Shown in pieces: positions 1 through 10,625 of a DNA stretch of 36,006 nucleotides. Position 1 is the stretch's first letter. Every line of letters starts with the position of its first letter. The notes under the pieces were generated by a model. It worked only from the letters and a program-made list of their open reading frames with translations. It was not told where the DNA came from and made no database searches. A program made the translations under genes and the position numbers. Source of the DNA: an uncultured Flavobacteriales bacterium (GTDB taxonomy: Bacteria > Bacteroidota > Bacteroidia > Flavobacteriales_D > Parvicellaceae); NCBI GenBank assembly GCA_943787725.1, contig CALSNM010000020.1, positions 1-36,006 of the forward strand, given 5' to 3'.

Positions 1-936
1 CTTGGGGCTTCTAATTTTCTAGGAGATTTAGGCGGTAGGGACAGGATAGGCTCGGATTTTATCTATGATATGGAGCCAACTAAAACAAACTTAGCGTTAA
101 CATTCAATCATTTATACTACATCGGAAGAAAAGCGGCACTTCGATCAAACCTCACGTATGCTAAACTTTCTGCTGATGACAAGCTCACGAAAGAGCCGTC
201 AAGAAACAATAGAAATTTAAATTTTCAGTCTCATATTTGGGAGGCTTCAGTACTCTTGGAATTGCAAGTGAAAAAAGAAAGAAGAGGTAATATTTATAAT
301 CTAAGAAGTTCAACTGGAAGGAGATTAGGACTGAAGTCTGCAGGTTTAGGTATGTATGGTCTTGCCGGAATAGGAGTTTTAGCTTTTAATCCTAAATCCA
401 GAGATCAAAATGGAAAAATGACAGCTTTGCATCCATTGCACACGGAAGGTCAAGGATTGATATACAACCATCCCTGGTTATCACGAAATGATTTGGATCC
501 TGTTGAAGGGCCAAAGCAATACAAGAGAGTTGCTGTTGTCCTGCCAATCGGCGCTGGTGTGAAAATACCCATGAATAGAGATTGGGGATTGAAGGTCGAG
601 GCTATGTATAGATTTACATTTACAGATTACATAGATGATGTAAGTGGTGTTTACTTTGAGAATCGATTGATAGAAGAAAATTATGGCACAAAAGCTGCTT
701 ATTTCGCAGATCCTGCAATAATAGGTCATGAAACGCATGGTCCTGAAGATGGTAGTTGGACAGCAGAAATTGGCACACAATCTTTCATAGCTCAAACATT
801 TGCAGGTCAGCCCAGGGGAGACGCTACGGATAAAGACGGTTATTTAATTGCAACAATATCTGTTTATAAAAGTATTTATACTGCCAAGAGACGTAGAAGA
901 CGCAAGACTATAAGAAGAGTTAAGGCTTCATTCTAA
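1..936 (+). CDS. DUF6089/PorG-like outer-membrane beta-barrel protein (5' end missing)
   Basis: The reading frame is open from the first base of the window, so the N-terminus lies outside it; the first internal ATG at 70 is not the true start. The visible protein opens with a GASNFLGDLGG motif and continues with alternating hydrophobic and polar strands, a pattern known from Bacteroidota outer-membrane barrels of the DUF6089 group, which includes the T9SS component PorG. It ends in a very basic tail of Arg and Lys residues (KRRRRRKTIRR) before the stop at 934-936, which is unusual for a barrel end and may be a periplasmic tail. The family call is from motif memory. Whether it is PorG itself or a paralogue cannot be decided here. 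T9SS cargo genes follow immediately downstream, which fits a role in that pathway but does not prove it. Confidence 0.65.
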   Translation, partial: LGASNFLGDLGGRDRIGSDFIYDMEPTKTNLALTFNHLYYIGRKAALRSNLTYAKLSADDKLTKEPSRNNRNLNFQSHIWEASVLLELQVKKERRGNIYNLRSSTGRRLGLKSAGLGMYGLAGIGVLAFNPKSRDQNGKMTALHPLHTEGQGLIYNHPWLSRNDLDPVEGPKQYKRVAVVLPIGAGVKIPMNRDWGLKVEAMYRFTFTDYIDDVSGVYFENRLIEENYGTKAAYFADPAIIGHETHGPEDGSWTAEIGTQSFIAQTFAGQPRGDATDKDGYLIATISVYKSIYTAKRRRRRKTIRRVKASF

Positions 937-969
937 TTGACTCAACTTATCTCTCATTTCTTAACTCAT

Positions 970-1000
970 AAAATCTTTGATGGCTTTGCGAAGGTTTTTT
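970..1000 (+). terminator. Probable intrinsic terminator after the barrel gene
   Basis: The arms 970-979 (AAAATCTTTG) and 989-998 (CGAAGGTTTT) pair along ten positions, two of them G-U, around a 9-base loop. The 3' arm runs into a short T tract. It lies 34 bases after the stop codon of the barrel gene and ahead of the next plus-strand gene. Confidence 0.5.
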
Positions 1001-1088
1001 CCTAATTGCAATTTTGTTTTTCGATTCATTATGTATTAAGTAGGAAAAAAAAACCAATATCATCTATCTTTATTATTCTATGTAATAT

Positions 1089-4000
1089 ATGTTACCTATT
1101 AAAAACATATCAAAAGGTTCATTCTGTCCTTAATTATAATTGTACTTAGGCCCTATGTTTATTCACAAAACATATTACAAAACGGAGGCTTTGAAGAAGG
1201 TCAGGGCGATTGGTCTACCTATTTTGACTCTGGTTTGGGTTATAACGGCAACCTTTCCATGTCATCTTCTAATGCACATAGCGGAGATAAAGCTGCCAAG
1301 ATTTCAGTAACCCAGGTTCCTACTAATCCCCAGGTGTTGAAAGCACAGTTAAAAAACAATCTTTTTCATATTGAATCTGGACATTCCTACCATGTTTCAT
1401 TATGGTTAAAAGCATCGCAAAATATTGATGTGCAGCTAATCTTAATACAAAATAATACACCCTGGACCTGGTTGGGAGCCAAAACAGTTACTTTATCAAG
1501 TTCCTATCAGTTTTTCGACTTGTATGTTAATTCTGCTCCTTTCACAACCGATGATGACGTGAGGTTTGCCATAAGATGTGGCAATGCTATAGCTGATATT
1601 TATGTTGATGATGTTGTAATTACAGATTGCACGTCACCCATAAATTATTATAGTTTACACACTTCTGTTACGGGAAAAGGAACAGTCAATGTCAATCACG
1701 CTTTAGGATTTCAAATCTGTATTGAAGCTTGTAATGACCAATTTCAAAACGGAGAGGTAATCAATTTGGTAGCAACACCAGAGGAAGGTTATACTTTTGA
1801 AGGTTGGTCAGGAGCATGTTCAGGAAACGGAAGCTGTTCCGTCACTATGGATCAAGTTAAATATGTTGGGGCTCATTTTGAGGAAAGCGGCACGGATAAT
1901 TCATGCATTAATTATAGAAATAGAACAGATTGGACCACTGCTGGTTTTGAAGGAGTCATTCCTTATGATGGAAATATCATTGACATGACCCAACCACCAT
2001 ATAACTGCATAGGCAATGGCAGCTATAACAATTATCAAGCATTATTAGATGTATTAGATGACGTTAAAACGATGTCTGGTTTTAATATAATTTATTTTCC
2101 TTCAGGCACTTATTACATTGAAGGACAGGAGAGCTTTTTCATACCGGACAATACTGTAATAAGAGGGAATTGTTCTAGCAACACTACATTAGAAATCAAC
2201 TCAATTGTGGGACCTGACCCGTTAGACAATAATAAAATTTTTAGAATAGAAAGAACAGGAGGTCAATCGACAAAATTTGGTCCTGAGACTCCATTGTTAG
2301 GTGGATACCACATTGGCAGTAATTCTCTGGTGATTGAAGATTCGGCTGCAGTAGATATTGGCGATTTCATTGAAATCCGACAGCACAACGATACAGTTAA
2401 AATGGACAGTGAAAGAGTCCCTTCAGAAATACCTAGTTCTACTTGGAACAATGCTTATACGGGTTCTGCTTGGGATGCCGTTGGAGAAATCTCAAAAGTT
2501 ATTGGCAAAAACGGAAATAAACTAATACTCGACAGGGGGCTGCATTACACATATGATCCTAAATTATTTCCAATGATCAAAAGAATTGGCTTGGTTCAAA
2601 ATGCTGGCATAGAAAATATTAAAATCTATCGCCCTAATGGAAGCAAGGATAATATGAACATAGGCATAGAAAGAGCCTATAATTGCTGGGTAAGGAATGT
2701 TGAAAGCTCTTGGGCGATGAAATGTCATGTTTCATTAGTTCGGTCTTATCATTGCGAAATCAGGGACAATTACATACATCATGCTTATGATTATGGTGGC
2801 GGTGGTCATGGATATGGTGTGTCTATTAATCATAGAGCAACTAGCTGCTTAATAGAACACAATACATTCAATACACTTAGGCATGCAATGGTGCTGAGTT
2901 ATGCGCCTATTGGAAATGTATGTGGCTATAATTATAGTAGGGTGAGCTATGATCCATGTGGAGCTACAGTTCCCATAACAGGAACTTGCATTGGAGATGT
3001 AAAAGCAGATATTTCTTTACATGGATTTTACCCATTAATGAATTTATTTGAGGGAAATATAATTGAATACATTCATTCTTCAGATTGGTGGGGCCCCAGT
3101 GGTCCGGGAAACACCTTTTTTAGAAACAGGGCAACTGAACAGGAACTGTATATTAGCGATAATTCTCATTATCAAAATATTATTGGTAACGAATTAACTT
3201 ATAACTCTGCTGGATGGTCAGATAATTTTGAGATAGATGGAAGTATAGATCATACCACCAAACATAGCAACAACGACCTTGGCATTATCGATGTCGATAA
3301 AATAAATACGCTGCCGCCTAGTCTTTACAAAACAAGCCCCAATTTCAACTATGGCTTCCCTGTTCCTAATATTGGGCCGGTTTCTGGCATTAATCCGTCG
3401 GGCGATTATCCTTATGCAATGCACGATAATAAAGCAAAATACAGATATGACAACAATACTTATAAAGCACCCTGTATTTCCACATGTTCCACAGATATCA
3501 TTGATGAATACAGTGCTTGCGCTTCTAGTTTAGACTTGCTGGCTCCTTCAGAAAACACCGAAAAGATTCTATATGGAATTATTATAGAAGACATTCCCAA
3601 TACTTATGGAGGAGGAACTGAAGGAGATCCTGAGATTTACATTAAAATATATAACAGTTCCGGTTCATTGGTTTTTTCAAGTGAAAACAGCTATATAAGT
3701 GCTGTTCCTGATATTTACATTTCCTGTGATTTTCTTCCCATAGATGTTAGTGATACTTACGAAGTTTATGTATATGAAGATGATGGAGCAATTAATCCTG
3801 ACGATTTTTTAGGCACAGTATCTTTTCAAGGCTCAAGTAATTCAAACTTTTTCTTTGATTACATCTCTGGCGAACTACTTCAAATACAGCTTAATAAAGA
3901 GTCTTATAATACGCAATATCAATGGAACAATGGAAGTAATTCTAATCCATTAACGGTCAGCCAAAGCGGTACTTATTCTGTAACCGTAACCAATAATTTT

Positions 4001-5710
4001 GGGTGCGAAAGCACCGATAGTTCTATTGTTACACTTGCTCCTGCTCCTCAGATTATATCCGAAAATCTAAATCTCCAAGAGATTTGCTTAGGAAACACCA
4101 TTAACCCTTTATCGATCAGCACATCCGGCGGAATTGACCTTTCTTATCAATGGTATATGAATGATACTAACAACACTTCTGGTGGTAATTTCATCAATGG
4201 TGCTGTCAATACTTCCTATTTACCCAATATTACAAATGCAGGCATCTATTATTATTACTGTGTGGTAAGTGATACTAATACCGGTTGCGATGACATTTTC
4301 TCTAATGTTGCCTCTCTTCAAGTCAATGAGCCTCTGTCAATATCTACTCAACCATTATTAAGTCAGACAACCTGTGAGAATGGAATAATTTCTCCTATCA
4401 CCTGCAATGCAAATGGAGGTGGATCAATATCTTATCAATGGTATGTGAATTCAACTAACAGTAATTCTGGTGGAACACCAATTTCTGGAGCCAATTCTTT
4501 TACTTTTACTCCCTATGCGCAAACTATTGGAAATCAGTACTATTATTGTGAAATTAATTCAACTGGATTGGGATGTAATTCAGTTATTTCAAATACTTCA
4601 GAGACAATCATTATAGCCCCTATCAATATAAATTCACAACCAATTGCAAGCCAACTAATTTGTTTAGGCGACACCCTTAATGATCTGCTAGTTGGCGCCA
4701 ATAGTAATTCTAACCTCACCTTTCAATGGTATTTGAATAATATTAATTCAAATAATGGTGGTTCAGTAATTCTTGGAGCTAATTCAACTAATTATTTGCC
4801 ACCTTCCAATAATGCAGGCACCGACTATTATTATTGCCAAATAAACTCATCAGTAGCTGGTTGTAATGCGATATACTCGGACATTGCAGAAATTTCTATA
4901 CAATCCCCGGTTTCAATTACTCAGCAACCTTCTTTATTTGATGAGGTTTGTATCTACGACACCAATTCTTATGTCCAAATTTTATCATCAGGAAATAGTC
5001 TCTATCAATGGTATCAAAGTTCAATAAATTCTTACTTTAATTCAAGTGCAATTAATGGCGCAATAAATAATAGCTACTTTCCCTTCTCTAACAGTCCAGA
5101 CACCTTATATTATTTCTGCATAATCTCAGATTCAAATGCCATATGTCCTGAAGACACCTCAGCCATAAGTGAAATTCATTATTTAGATTATCCAACTGCA
5201 GCATTTATTTATTCTGATTCTGATTTATTGGTTTCATTTACAAATAATAGCATGAATGGTAATCTATATGAATGGTTTTTTGGAGATGGGACCTCAAGTA
5301 ATTCTAGCGATCCAATTCATCAATATGTAAACTCTGGAATATATACTATTTACTTGATTGCTGAAAACAACTGTAGTGCCGATACTACATATCAAACTAT
5401 CACATTAAATATGACAAGTACAGAAGAAATAGAAAACGAAGGCCTTTTTATATATCCTAACCCTACGGCTGGAGAATGTATAATTGATATAAAAACGAAT
5501 GGATCTCCTGAAGGCTCAATACAATTGCTTGACCTAAATGGAAAATTAATCATGGAACGATTAGTTAATAAAAACAGAACAGAACTTAATTTGAGAAAAT
5601 TAGAAAGCGGAGAGTATATGATTCGTTTATCAATCAAAGAACCAATCATTCATCAAGAAAATAATTTTGCAATAGTTCAATATATTGAGAAGAAAGTCCA
5701 CATTGACTAG
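1089..5710 (+). CDS. Large T9SS-secreted beta-helix protein with CBM-like, Ig-like and PKD domains (frameshift in signal peptide)
   Basis: An exported, multidomain surface or secreted protein, probably acting on or binding polysaccharide. The long frame has no good start of its own; upstream it reads into a signal peptide (KRFILSLIIIVL...YSQN) with no ATG. ATG 1089 gives MLPIKNISK in another frame, and one extra A in the A run at 1112-1115 joins the two, so I place the start there. Domain order by position: carbohydrate-binding-like jelly roll (about 1170-1640), InlB-type beta repeat with GYTFEGWSG (about 1660-1880), pectin-lyase-like right-handed beta-helix (about 1900-3500), a C2-like beta sandwich (about 3550-3880), four Ig-like repeats (about 4050-5190), one PKD domain (about 5190-5410), and a T9SS type A sorting domain starting at YPNP (about 5450-5710). 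No catalytic residues could be assigned, so lyase activity is possible but unproven. Confidence 0.8.
4058..5190 (+). repeat. Four tandem Ig-like repeats, period about 288 bp
   Basis: Inside the secreted protein the motif TATCAATGGTAT (Tyr-Gln-Trp-Tyr) recurs at 4145, 4433, 4721 (first bases TTTC) and 5003, giving spacings of 288, 288 and 282 bases. Each 96-residue unit carries a Cys near its start, the QWY core, and a YYYC-type strand near its end, as in Ig-like repeats of Bacteroidota adhesins. Confidence 0.85.
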
Positions 5711-6084
5711 CAGTGTTTATTATCATTTCCTCCTTGTAATTTATCGCGAATCAAAGTGGCTAGTGATTAAATAAAAAGGATTTTTACGGCTTAGTTTTGA
5801 CAATAGCAGTCTCGAATTTTCATTTTTGATTACAGTATTAAATACTTTTAGGAAGAATATTTATTGTTCAATATTGCTTTCATCATGAAAATGTTGGAAC
5901 TATTTTGTACCTTTATAATTCCTTAGGAAAAGACATAGGAATTATGTGCATAATAACGGGATATATATTTAAAAAAAAATCAGAGCTGAAAAGAAATCCT
6001 GAATGATTTTTTTGTGTCGATACCCCTCTATTTTTTTACTTTCTACGACAGTAGAAAACCATCAATTTATATTAAATTCATAAT
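5711..6084. other. 374-bp intergenic region upstream of the aromatic operon
   Basis: No gene is supported here. It holds an exact TAnnTTTG element (TAGTTTTG, 5792-5799) without a clear upstream TTG box, a 9-bp inverted repeat (separate entry), and an A/T-only inverted repeat with arms 5973-5982 and 6004-6013 and a 21-base spacer. The second could be a weak terminator of the upstream gene or part of the operon leader. The operon promoter should lie in this region. Confidence 0.5.
5915..5945. promoter_or_regulatory. Candidate operator: 9-bp inverted repeat upstream of hmgA
   Basis: The arms ATAATTCCT (5915-5923) and AGGAATTAT (5937-5945) are perfect reverse complements, 13 bases apart, so their centres are about two helical turns apart. 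There is no T tract after it, which argues against a terminator. It lies 140 bases before the first gene of the aromatic operon. Its function is inferred from position only. Confidence 0.35.
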
Positions 6085-7245
6085 ATGTCAAGATATCATT
6101 CTTTGGGGTCAATACCCCCTAAAAGACACACTACATTTGAAAAACCGGAAGGAGGTCTTTATCAAGAAGAACTTTTTGGAACAGCAGGTTTTGTTGGTAT
6201 GTCCTCTTTAATTTACCATGTGCATCCACCAACTGTGGTGAGCGAAGTGCGTAAAGTTAAAGACCTAACCGCAAAAATTGGGATTGAAAAAAACATGAAA
6301 GCACTCAGCTTTAAGGGGTTTTCACTACCGCAAATTGACGATTATATTGAAAGCCGGAAAATACTTTTTGTTAATAATGATTTGAAAATTGGGTTAGCGG
6401 CACCAAAATCATTTTCAAAGGATTATTTCTACAGAAATAGCGATTCAGATGAAATGCTATTTATTCATGTTGGGTCAGGTAAACTCAGGACAATGTATGG
6501 AAGTATTGATTTTAAATACGGAGATTACCTGATTATTCCAAGAGGCACCACTTATCAAATTGATTTCGACACGAAGGATAACAGAATCCTCTTTATCGAA
6601 TCAGCAAGCGCCATTACAACACCGAAAAGGTACAGAAATAACTACGGTCAATTATTAGAGCATTCTCCGTTTTGTGAAAGAGATATTAGGCTCCCAAAAG
6701 AGTTGAAAACACACGACGAAAAAGGGCAGTTTAAGGTGCTTTCTAAAAAACAAGATGTTCTTTGGGAGTATACGCATGAAAACCACCCTTTTGATGTCGT
6801 TGGCTGGGATGGATTTAATTATCCTTATGCATTTTCGATACATGATTTTGAGCCAATTACGGGTCGTATTCACATGCCTCCTCCGATTCACCAGACTTGG
6901 GAAGCTGCAGGCTTTGTTGTATGTTCGTTTGTGCCAAGAATGTATGATTATCACCCCAAATCGATACCATCTCCTTATCACCATAGTAATATTGATTCGG
7001 AGGAATTGTTATATTATGTAGATGGAGATTTTATGAGTCGAAATAATATTGAAAAAGGACAATTGACCTTGCATCCAGGGGGAATACCTCATGGCCCTCA
7101 TCCTGGTGCAATTGAAAGGAGTGTCGGAAAAAAAGAAACAGGAGAATTGGCTGTAATGATAGACCCATTTTCGCCTTTAATGATTACGGAAGAGGCAATG
7201 AATTTACAAGTTGATGATTACTATAAATCATGGATGATTGATTAA
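6085..7245 (+). CDS. hmgA: Homogentisate 1,2-dioxygenase
   Basis: Opens the ring of homogentisate with O2 to give maleylacetoacetate, the third step of tyrosine and phenylalanine breakdown; cytoplasmic, non-heme Fe(II). The 386-residue protein starts MSRYHSLGSIPPKRHTTF, the usual bacterial N-terminus. The ferrous-iron ligands are recognisable: His300 and Glu306 in YHHSNIDSE, and His336 in GGIPHGPHPG, with the same 6- and 30-residue spacing as His335, Glu341 and His371 of the human enzyme. It is the first gene of a six-gene operon; the next start lies 13 bases beyond its stop. A plus-strand frame opening at 6014 reaches into this gene in another phase and is not real. Confidence 0.96.
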   Translation: MSRYHSLGSIPPKRHTTFEKPEGGLYQEELFGTAGFVGMSSLIYHVHPPTVVSEVRKVKDLTAKIGIEKNMKALSFKGFSLPQIDDYIESRKILFVNNDLKIGLAAPKSFSKDYFYRNSDSDEMLFIHVGSGKLRTMYGSIDFKYGDYLIIPRGTTYQIDFDTKDNRILFIESASAITTPKRYRNNYGQLLEHSPFCERDIRLPKELKTHDEKGQFKVLSKKQDVLWEYTHENHPFDVVGWDGFNYPYAFSIHDFEPITGRIHMPPPIHQTWEAAGFVVCSFVPRMYDYHPKSIPSPYHHSNIDSEELLYYVDGDFMSRNNIEKGQLTLHPGGIPHGPHPGAIERSVGKKETGELAVMIDPFSPLMITEEAMNLQVDDYYKSWMID

Positions 7246-7258
7246 AAAACAACAAACT

Positions 7259-8416
7259 ATGTCAGATATAAAAAATGTAAATTACGGATTAGAAAAGATA
7301 TTTAAAGATGCAAAGGATTTTCTTCCTCTATTGGGGACAGACTATATTGAATTCTATGTAGGAAATGCTAAGCAAGCTGCTCATTATTATAAAACAGCTT
7401 TTGGTTTTCAGTCTGCAGCCTATAAAGGGTTGGAAACAGGATGTAAGGAATTTGCATCGTATGTTTTAAAACAAGACAAAATAAGGCTTGTGTTGACAAC
7501 ACCATTAAATTCAAGTTCACCTATTAATCAGCATCTAGCGAAGCATGGTGATGGAGTAAAAGTAGTGGCATTGTGGGTGGAAGATGCAAAGAAATCCTGG
7601 GAAGAAACAACCAAGCGTGGAGCAAAATCTTTTATGGAGCCAACGGTTGAAAAAGATGAACATGGCGAAGTTGTAAGAGCAGGAATATATACATACGGAG
7701 AAACGGTTCACATGTTTGTGGAGCGAAAAAATTACAACGGGATATTTTTACCTGGTTATGAAAAATGGGAATCGGACTATAATCCAAGCTCGGTAGGTCT
7801 TAAGTATGTAGATCATATGGTAGGAAATGTTGGTTGGAATGAGATGAATACTTGGGTAAAATGGTATGAGGATGTTATGGGGTTTGTAAATTTCCTATCC
7901 TTCGATGATAAACAAATTCATACGGAATATTCAGCCCTAATGAGTAAGGTAATGAGTAATGGGAATGGCCGAATCAAATTTCCCATAAATGAACCTGCAG
8001 AGGGCAAAAAACGTTCACAAATAGAAGAATATTTAGATTATTACGAAGGCCCTGGAGTGCAACATATTGCAGTGGCTACTGATGACATAATCAAAACAGT
8101 TGCCCAATTGAGAGAAAGAGGAATAGAGTTTCTATCTACTCCTCCGGAGGAATATTATAATGCCGCTCCAGGAAGACTGGAAGAGCACAATCACGAGCTT
8201 CAAGAGGATTTAAAAGTTTTAATGAGTTTAGGAATTATGATAGATGCAGATGAAGAAGGTTATTTATTACAAATTTTCACCAAGCCTGTGGAGGATAGGC
8301 CGACTTTATTCTTCGAAATAATTCAAAGAATGGGTGCTAAAGGATTTGGAGCAGGGAATTTCAAGGCACTTTTTGAATCGATTGAAAGAGAGCAAGCAAA
8401 AAGAGGAACTCTTTAA
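7259..8416 (+). CDS. hppD: 4-Hydroxyphenylpyruvate dioxygenase
   Basis: Converts 4-hydroxyphenylpyruvate to homogentisate, the step just before the HmgA reaction, so the first two genes supply consecutive enzymes. The 385-residue product has the two vicinal-oxygen-chelate halves of the family. The Fe(II) ligands are visible as His186 (YVDHMVGNVG), His269 (GVQHIAVAT) and Glu353 (LFFEIIQR). I chose ATG 7259 (MSDIKNVNYGLEK) rather than the in-frame ATG at 7238, because the earlier one overlaps the end of hmgA and adds a lysine-rich stretch not seen in the family. The gap to the next gene is 11 bases. The reading frame is intact. Confidence 0.96.
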   Translation: MSDIKNVNYGLEKIFKDAKDFLPLLGTDYIEFYVGNAKQAAHYYKTAFGFQSAAYKGLETGCKEFASYVLKQDKIRLVLTTPLNSSSPINQHLAKHGDGVKVVALWVEDAKKSWEETTKRGAKSFMEPTVEKDEHGEVVRAGIYTYGETVHMFVERKNYNGIFLPGYEKWESDYNPSSVGLKYVDHMVGNVGWNEMNTWVKWYEDVMGFVNFLSFDDKQIHTEYSALMSKVMSNGNGRIKFPINEPAEGKKRSQIEEYLDYYEGPGVQHIAVATDDIIKTVAQLRERGIEFLSTPPEEYYNAAPGRLEEHNHELQEDLKVLMSLGIMIDADEEGYLLQIFTKPVEDRPTLFFEIIQRMGAKGFGAGNFKALFESIEREQAKRGTL

Positions 8417-8427
8417 ATTCAATTTTC

Positions 8428-9369
8428 ATGGAAAGGGAAGAGATATTGCAAAAAATAGAGTCAAAATATCAGGATTTGGGAATCCCGGTAGATACAATGC
8501 TAGAAGGACTTCTTTACAGTAAGCCTATGGTTTATTGGGATTATATTCAGGCAGATGCCTTACTGGGATTGCAAACACAAAGAACAACCCTTCCAGATGA
8601 AATGATTTTTATTATGTATCACCAGGTAAATGAATTGTTATTTAAAATGATTCTCCTGGAAATTGATCAAATAGCGAAGTATGAATCGCTAAATGCGGAG
8701 TTATTTACCAAACATCTTAATGCGAATTAGTAGATATTTTGATATGTTATCCTCTTCATTTGATATTATGGGGGATGGAATGGATAAGGACCAATATATG
8801 AAGTTTCGAAATACACTTGCCCCAGCCAGTGGTTTTCAGAGCGCACAGTATCAGAATGATTGAATTTGCATCCACAGAACTTATAAACTTAATTGATATA
8901 AGGTTTAGGTCTACTATTGATAGAGAACACGCCTTTTGAACATGCTTATGAACATTTATATTGGCAGGCTGCTGGGAAAAATTACAATACGGGTCAAAAA
9001 TCTACGTTACTTGATAAGTTTGAGAAGAAATACATGGGAGATTTTATCGATTTTATGAAAGATTATAATACAACCAATATCTCGATGAAATTTAAGTCGC
9101 TTCCAGAGTCTGTAAGAAACAACCTGGATTTAGTCAATACAATGAGGCATTATGATTATACGGTAAATGTTAAATGGGTTATGTCTCATTACAAAGCTGC
9201 GGCGAAGTATATTGGTGGCGGCGCTGCAACAGGAGGAAGTGATTGGACAAAGTATATGCTGCCAAAGTATCAAAAAAGAATTTTTTATCCTGAACTTTGG
9301 AGCGAAGAAGAAATAGAGAATTGGGGAATTACAAATCTCGAATCCTATAAAGTATTAACGGAATTATAA
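8428..9369 (+). CDS. kynA: Tryptophan 2,3-dioxygenase (three single-base frameshifts)
   Basis: Heme enzyme that oxidises L-tryptophan to N-formylkynurenine, the first step of the kynurenine route. Family motifs run through all three frames in the right order: [71 protein letters not shown], then [18 protein letters not shown]. Removing one base at each of about 8725, 8852 and 8925 restores a continuous frame of about 312 residues, the normal length. All three changes are insertions and add up to a full codon. No part of the family is missing, so I read these as sequence errors rather than decay, though a recent pseudogene cannot be excluded. Without repair the largest intact piece is the last 150 residues. 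Confidence 0.9.
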
Positions 9370-9380
9370 ACGCAACTGAT

Positions 9381-10319
9381 ATGGAAAATGCTAAAAATCT
9401 GGAAGAATTTCAAGCCAAAATTGATGCTGAAATTAAAATTGAACCAAAAGATTGGATGCCGGAAGAATACCGTCAGCATTTAATTCGACAAATGTCTCAA
9501 CATGCACATTCAGAGGTGATTGGAATGCAGCCGGAAGGTAACTGGATAACCCGTTCTCCTAGTTTGAGGGCAAGAAAAATTCTTATGGCTAAGGTTCAAG
9601 ACGAAGGGGGTCATGGACTATATTTATATTGCGCAACAGAAACCTTAGGAGTTAGTAGAGAGCAGCTAATCAAGTGGCTACATGAAGGGAAAGCAAAATA
9701 TGCAAGTGTCTTTAATTATCCTTCGCCAACATGGGCGGATATGGGGGCAATTGGCTGGCTTGTTGACGGCGCAGCAATAGTTAACCAGGTTTCGCTACAA
9801 AGGAACATCTTATGGGCCTTATTCTAGAGCAATGGTCAGAATATGTAAAGAAGAGAGTTTTCATCAACGACAAGGTTATGAGATTATGGCCACCTTAATG
9901 GAAGGTACGGCAGAGCAGAAAAAAATGGCACAAGAAGCGTTTGAAAGATGGTGGTGGCCTTCATTAATGATGTTTGGTCCCCATGACGGTGATTCTCCTC
10001 GAAGTTCTAATGCATGAAATGGAAGATTAAAAGGGAAACTAACGATGATTTGCGTCAGCAGTTTATTGATAAAACAATTCCTCAAGCTGAATTAATAGGG
10101 TTAAAAGTTCCAGATGCTAACTATAAATTACTAGAAAACGGTTCGTATGAAACTTCTGACATTGACTGGGATGAATTTTGGAATGTAATAAAAGGAAATG
10201 GACCATGTAATACACAAAGAATCAAACATCATGCTGCAGCTCATGATAATGGTCAATGGGTGCGAGAGGCAGCAATCGCATACAATGAGAAGAAAGAACA
10301 GAATTTAAAATCAGCGTAA
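9381..10319 (+). CDS. paaA: Phenylacetyl-CoA 1,2-epoxidase catalytic subunit PaaA (two frameshifts)
   Basis: Diiron subunit of the multicomponent ring 1,2-phenylacetyl-CoA epoxidase. Strongly conserved PaaA segments are present: [33 protein letters not shown] (an iron-ligand ExxH-type segment), [14 protein letters not shown] (second ExxH), and a C-terminal [12 protein letters not shown] region. The frame breaks twice: one extra A near 9804 (after VSLQR, where [17 protein letters not shown] should continue) and one missing base near 10010 (after DGDSPRSSN, before MKWKIKRE). Repaired, the product is about 312 residues, as expected for the family. It starts 11 bases after kynA, and paaB follows 13 bases after its stop. 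Confidence 0.92.
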
Positions 10320-10332
10320 TAATATAGATACA

Positions 10333-10623
10333 ATGAGTACAGATAATCAAGGTCCTATTTGGGAGGTATTTGTTCAGTCAAAACCTGGTAAGCCCTACAA
10401 ACATGTTGGTAGCTTGCATGCTTATGATAAGGAAATGGCTATTGAGAATGCCAGAGATTTATACACTAGAAGAAATGAAGGCACTGGACTTTGGCTTGTT
10501 AAAGCGGAAGAAATTGTTTCTGTTAAATCTGGAGATGAGGAGTCGTATTTCGAGCCAGCAGATGATAAAATATATCGTCACCCTACTTTTTACAACATGC
10601 CAGAAGGCTCTAAGCATATTTAA
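10333..10623 (+). CDS. paaB: Phenylacetyl-CoA epoxidase subunit PaaB
   Basis: Small subunit of the ring 1,2-phenylacetyl-CoA epoxidase; known to be needed for assembly and activity of the PaaA-PaaC core, without a metal site of its own. The 96-residue protein has the family core WEVFVQSKPGKPYKHVGSLH, then ENARDLYTRRNEG and LWLVKAEEI. The frame is intact. It lies between paaA and paaC, and only two bases separate its stop from the ATG of paaC. Confidence 0.95.
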   Translation: MSTDNQGPIWEVFVQSKPGKPYKHVGSLHAYDKEMAIENARDLYTRRNEGTGLWLVKAEEIVSVKSGDEESYFEPADDKIYRHPTFYNMPEGSKHI

Positions 10624-10625
10624 TT

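Noticed and set aside
481..795. Antisense frame inside the barrel gene
   Set aside because: It lies opposite a well-supported gene and resembles no protein family; the same holds for other antisense frames.
6014..6211. Short frame upstream of hmgA
   Set aside because: It overlaps hmgA in another phase and has no family features.
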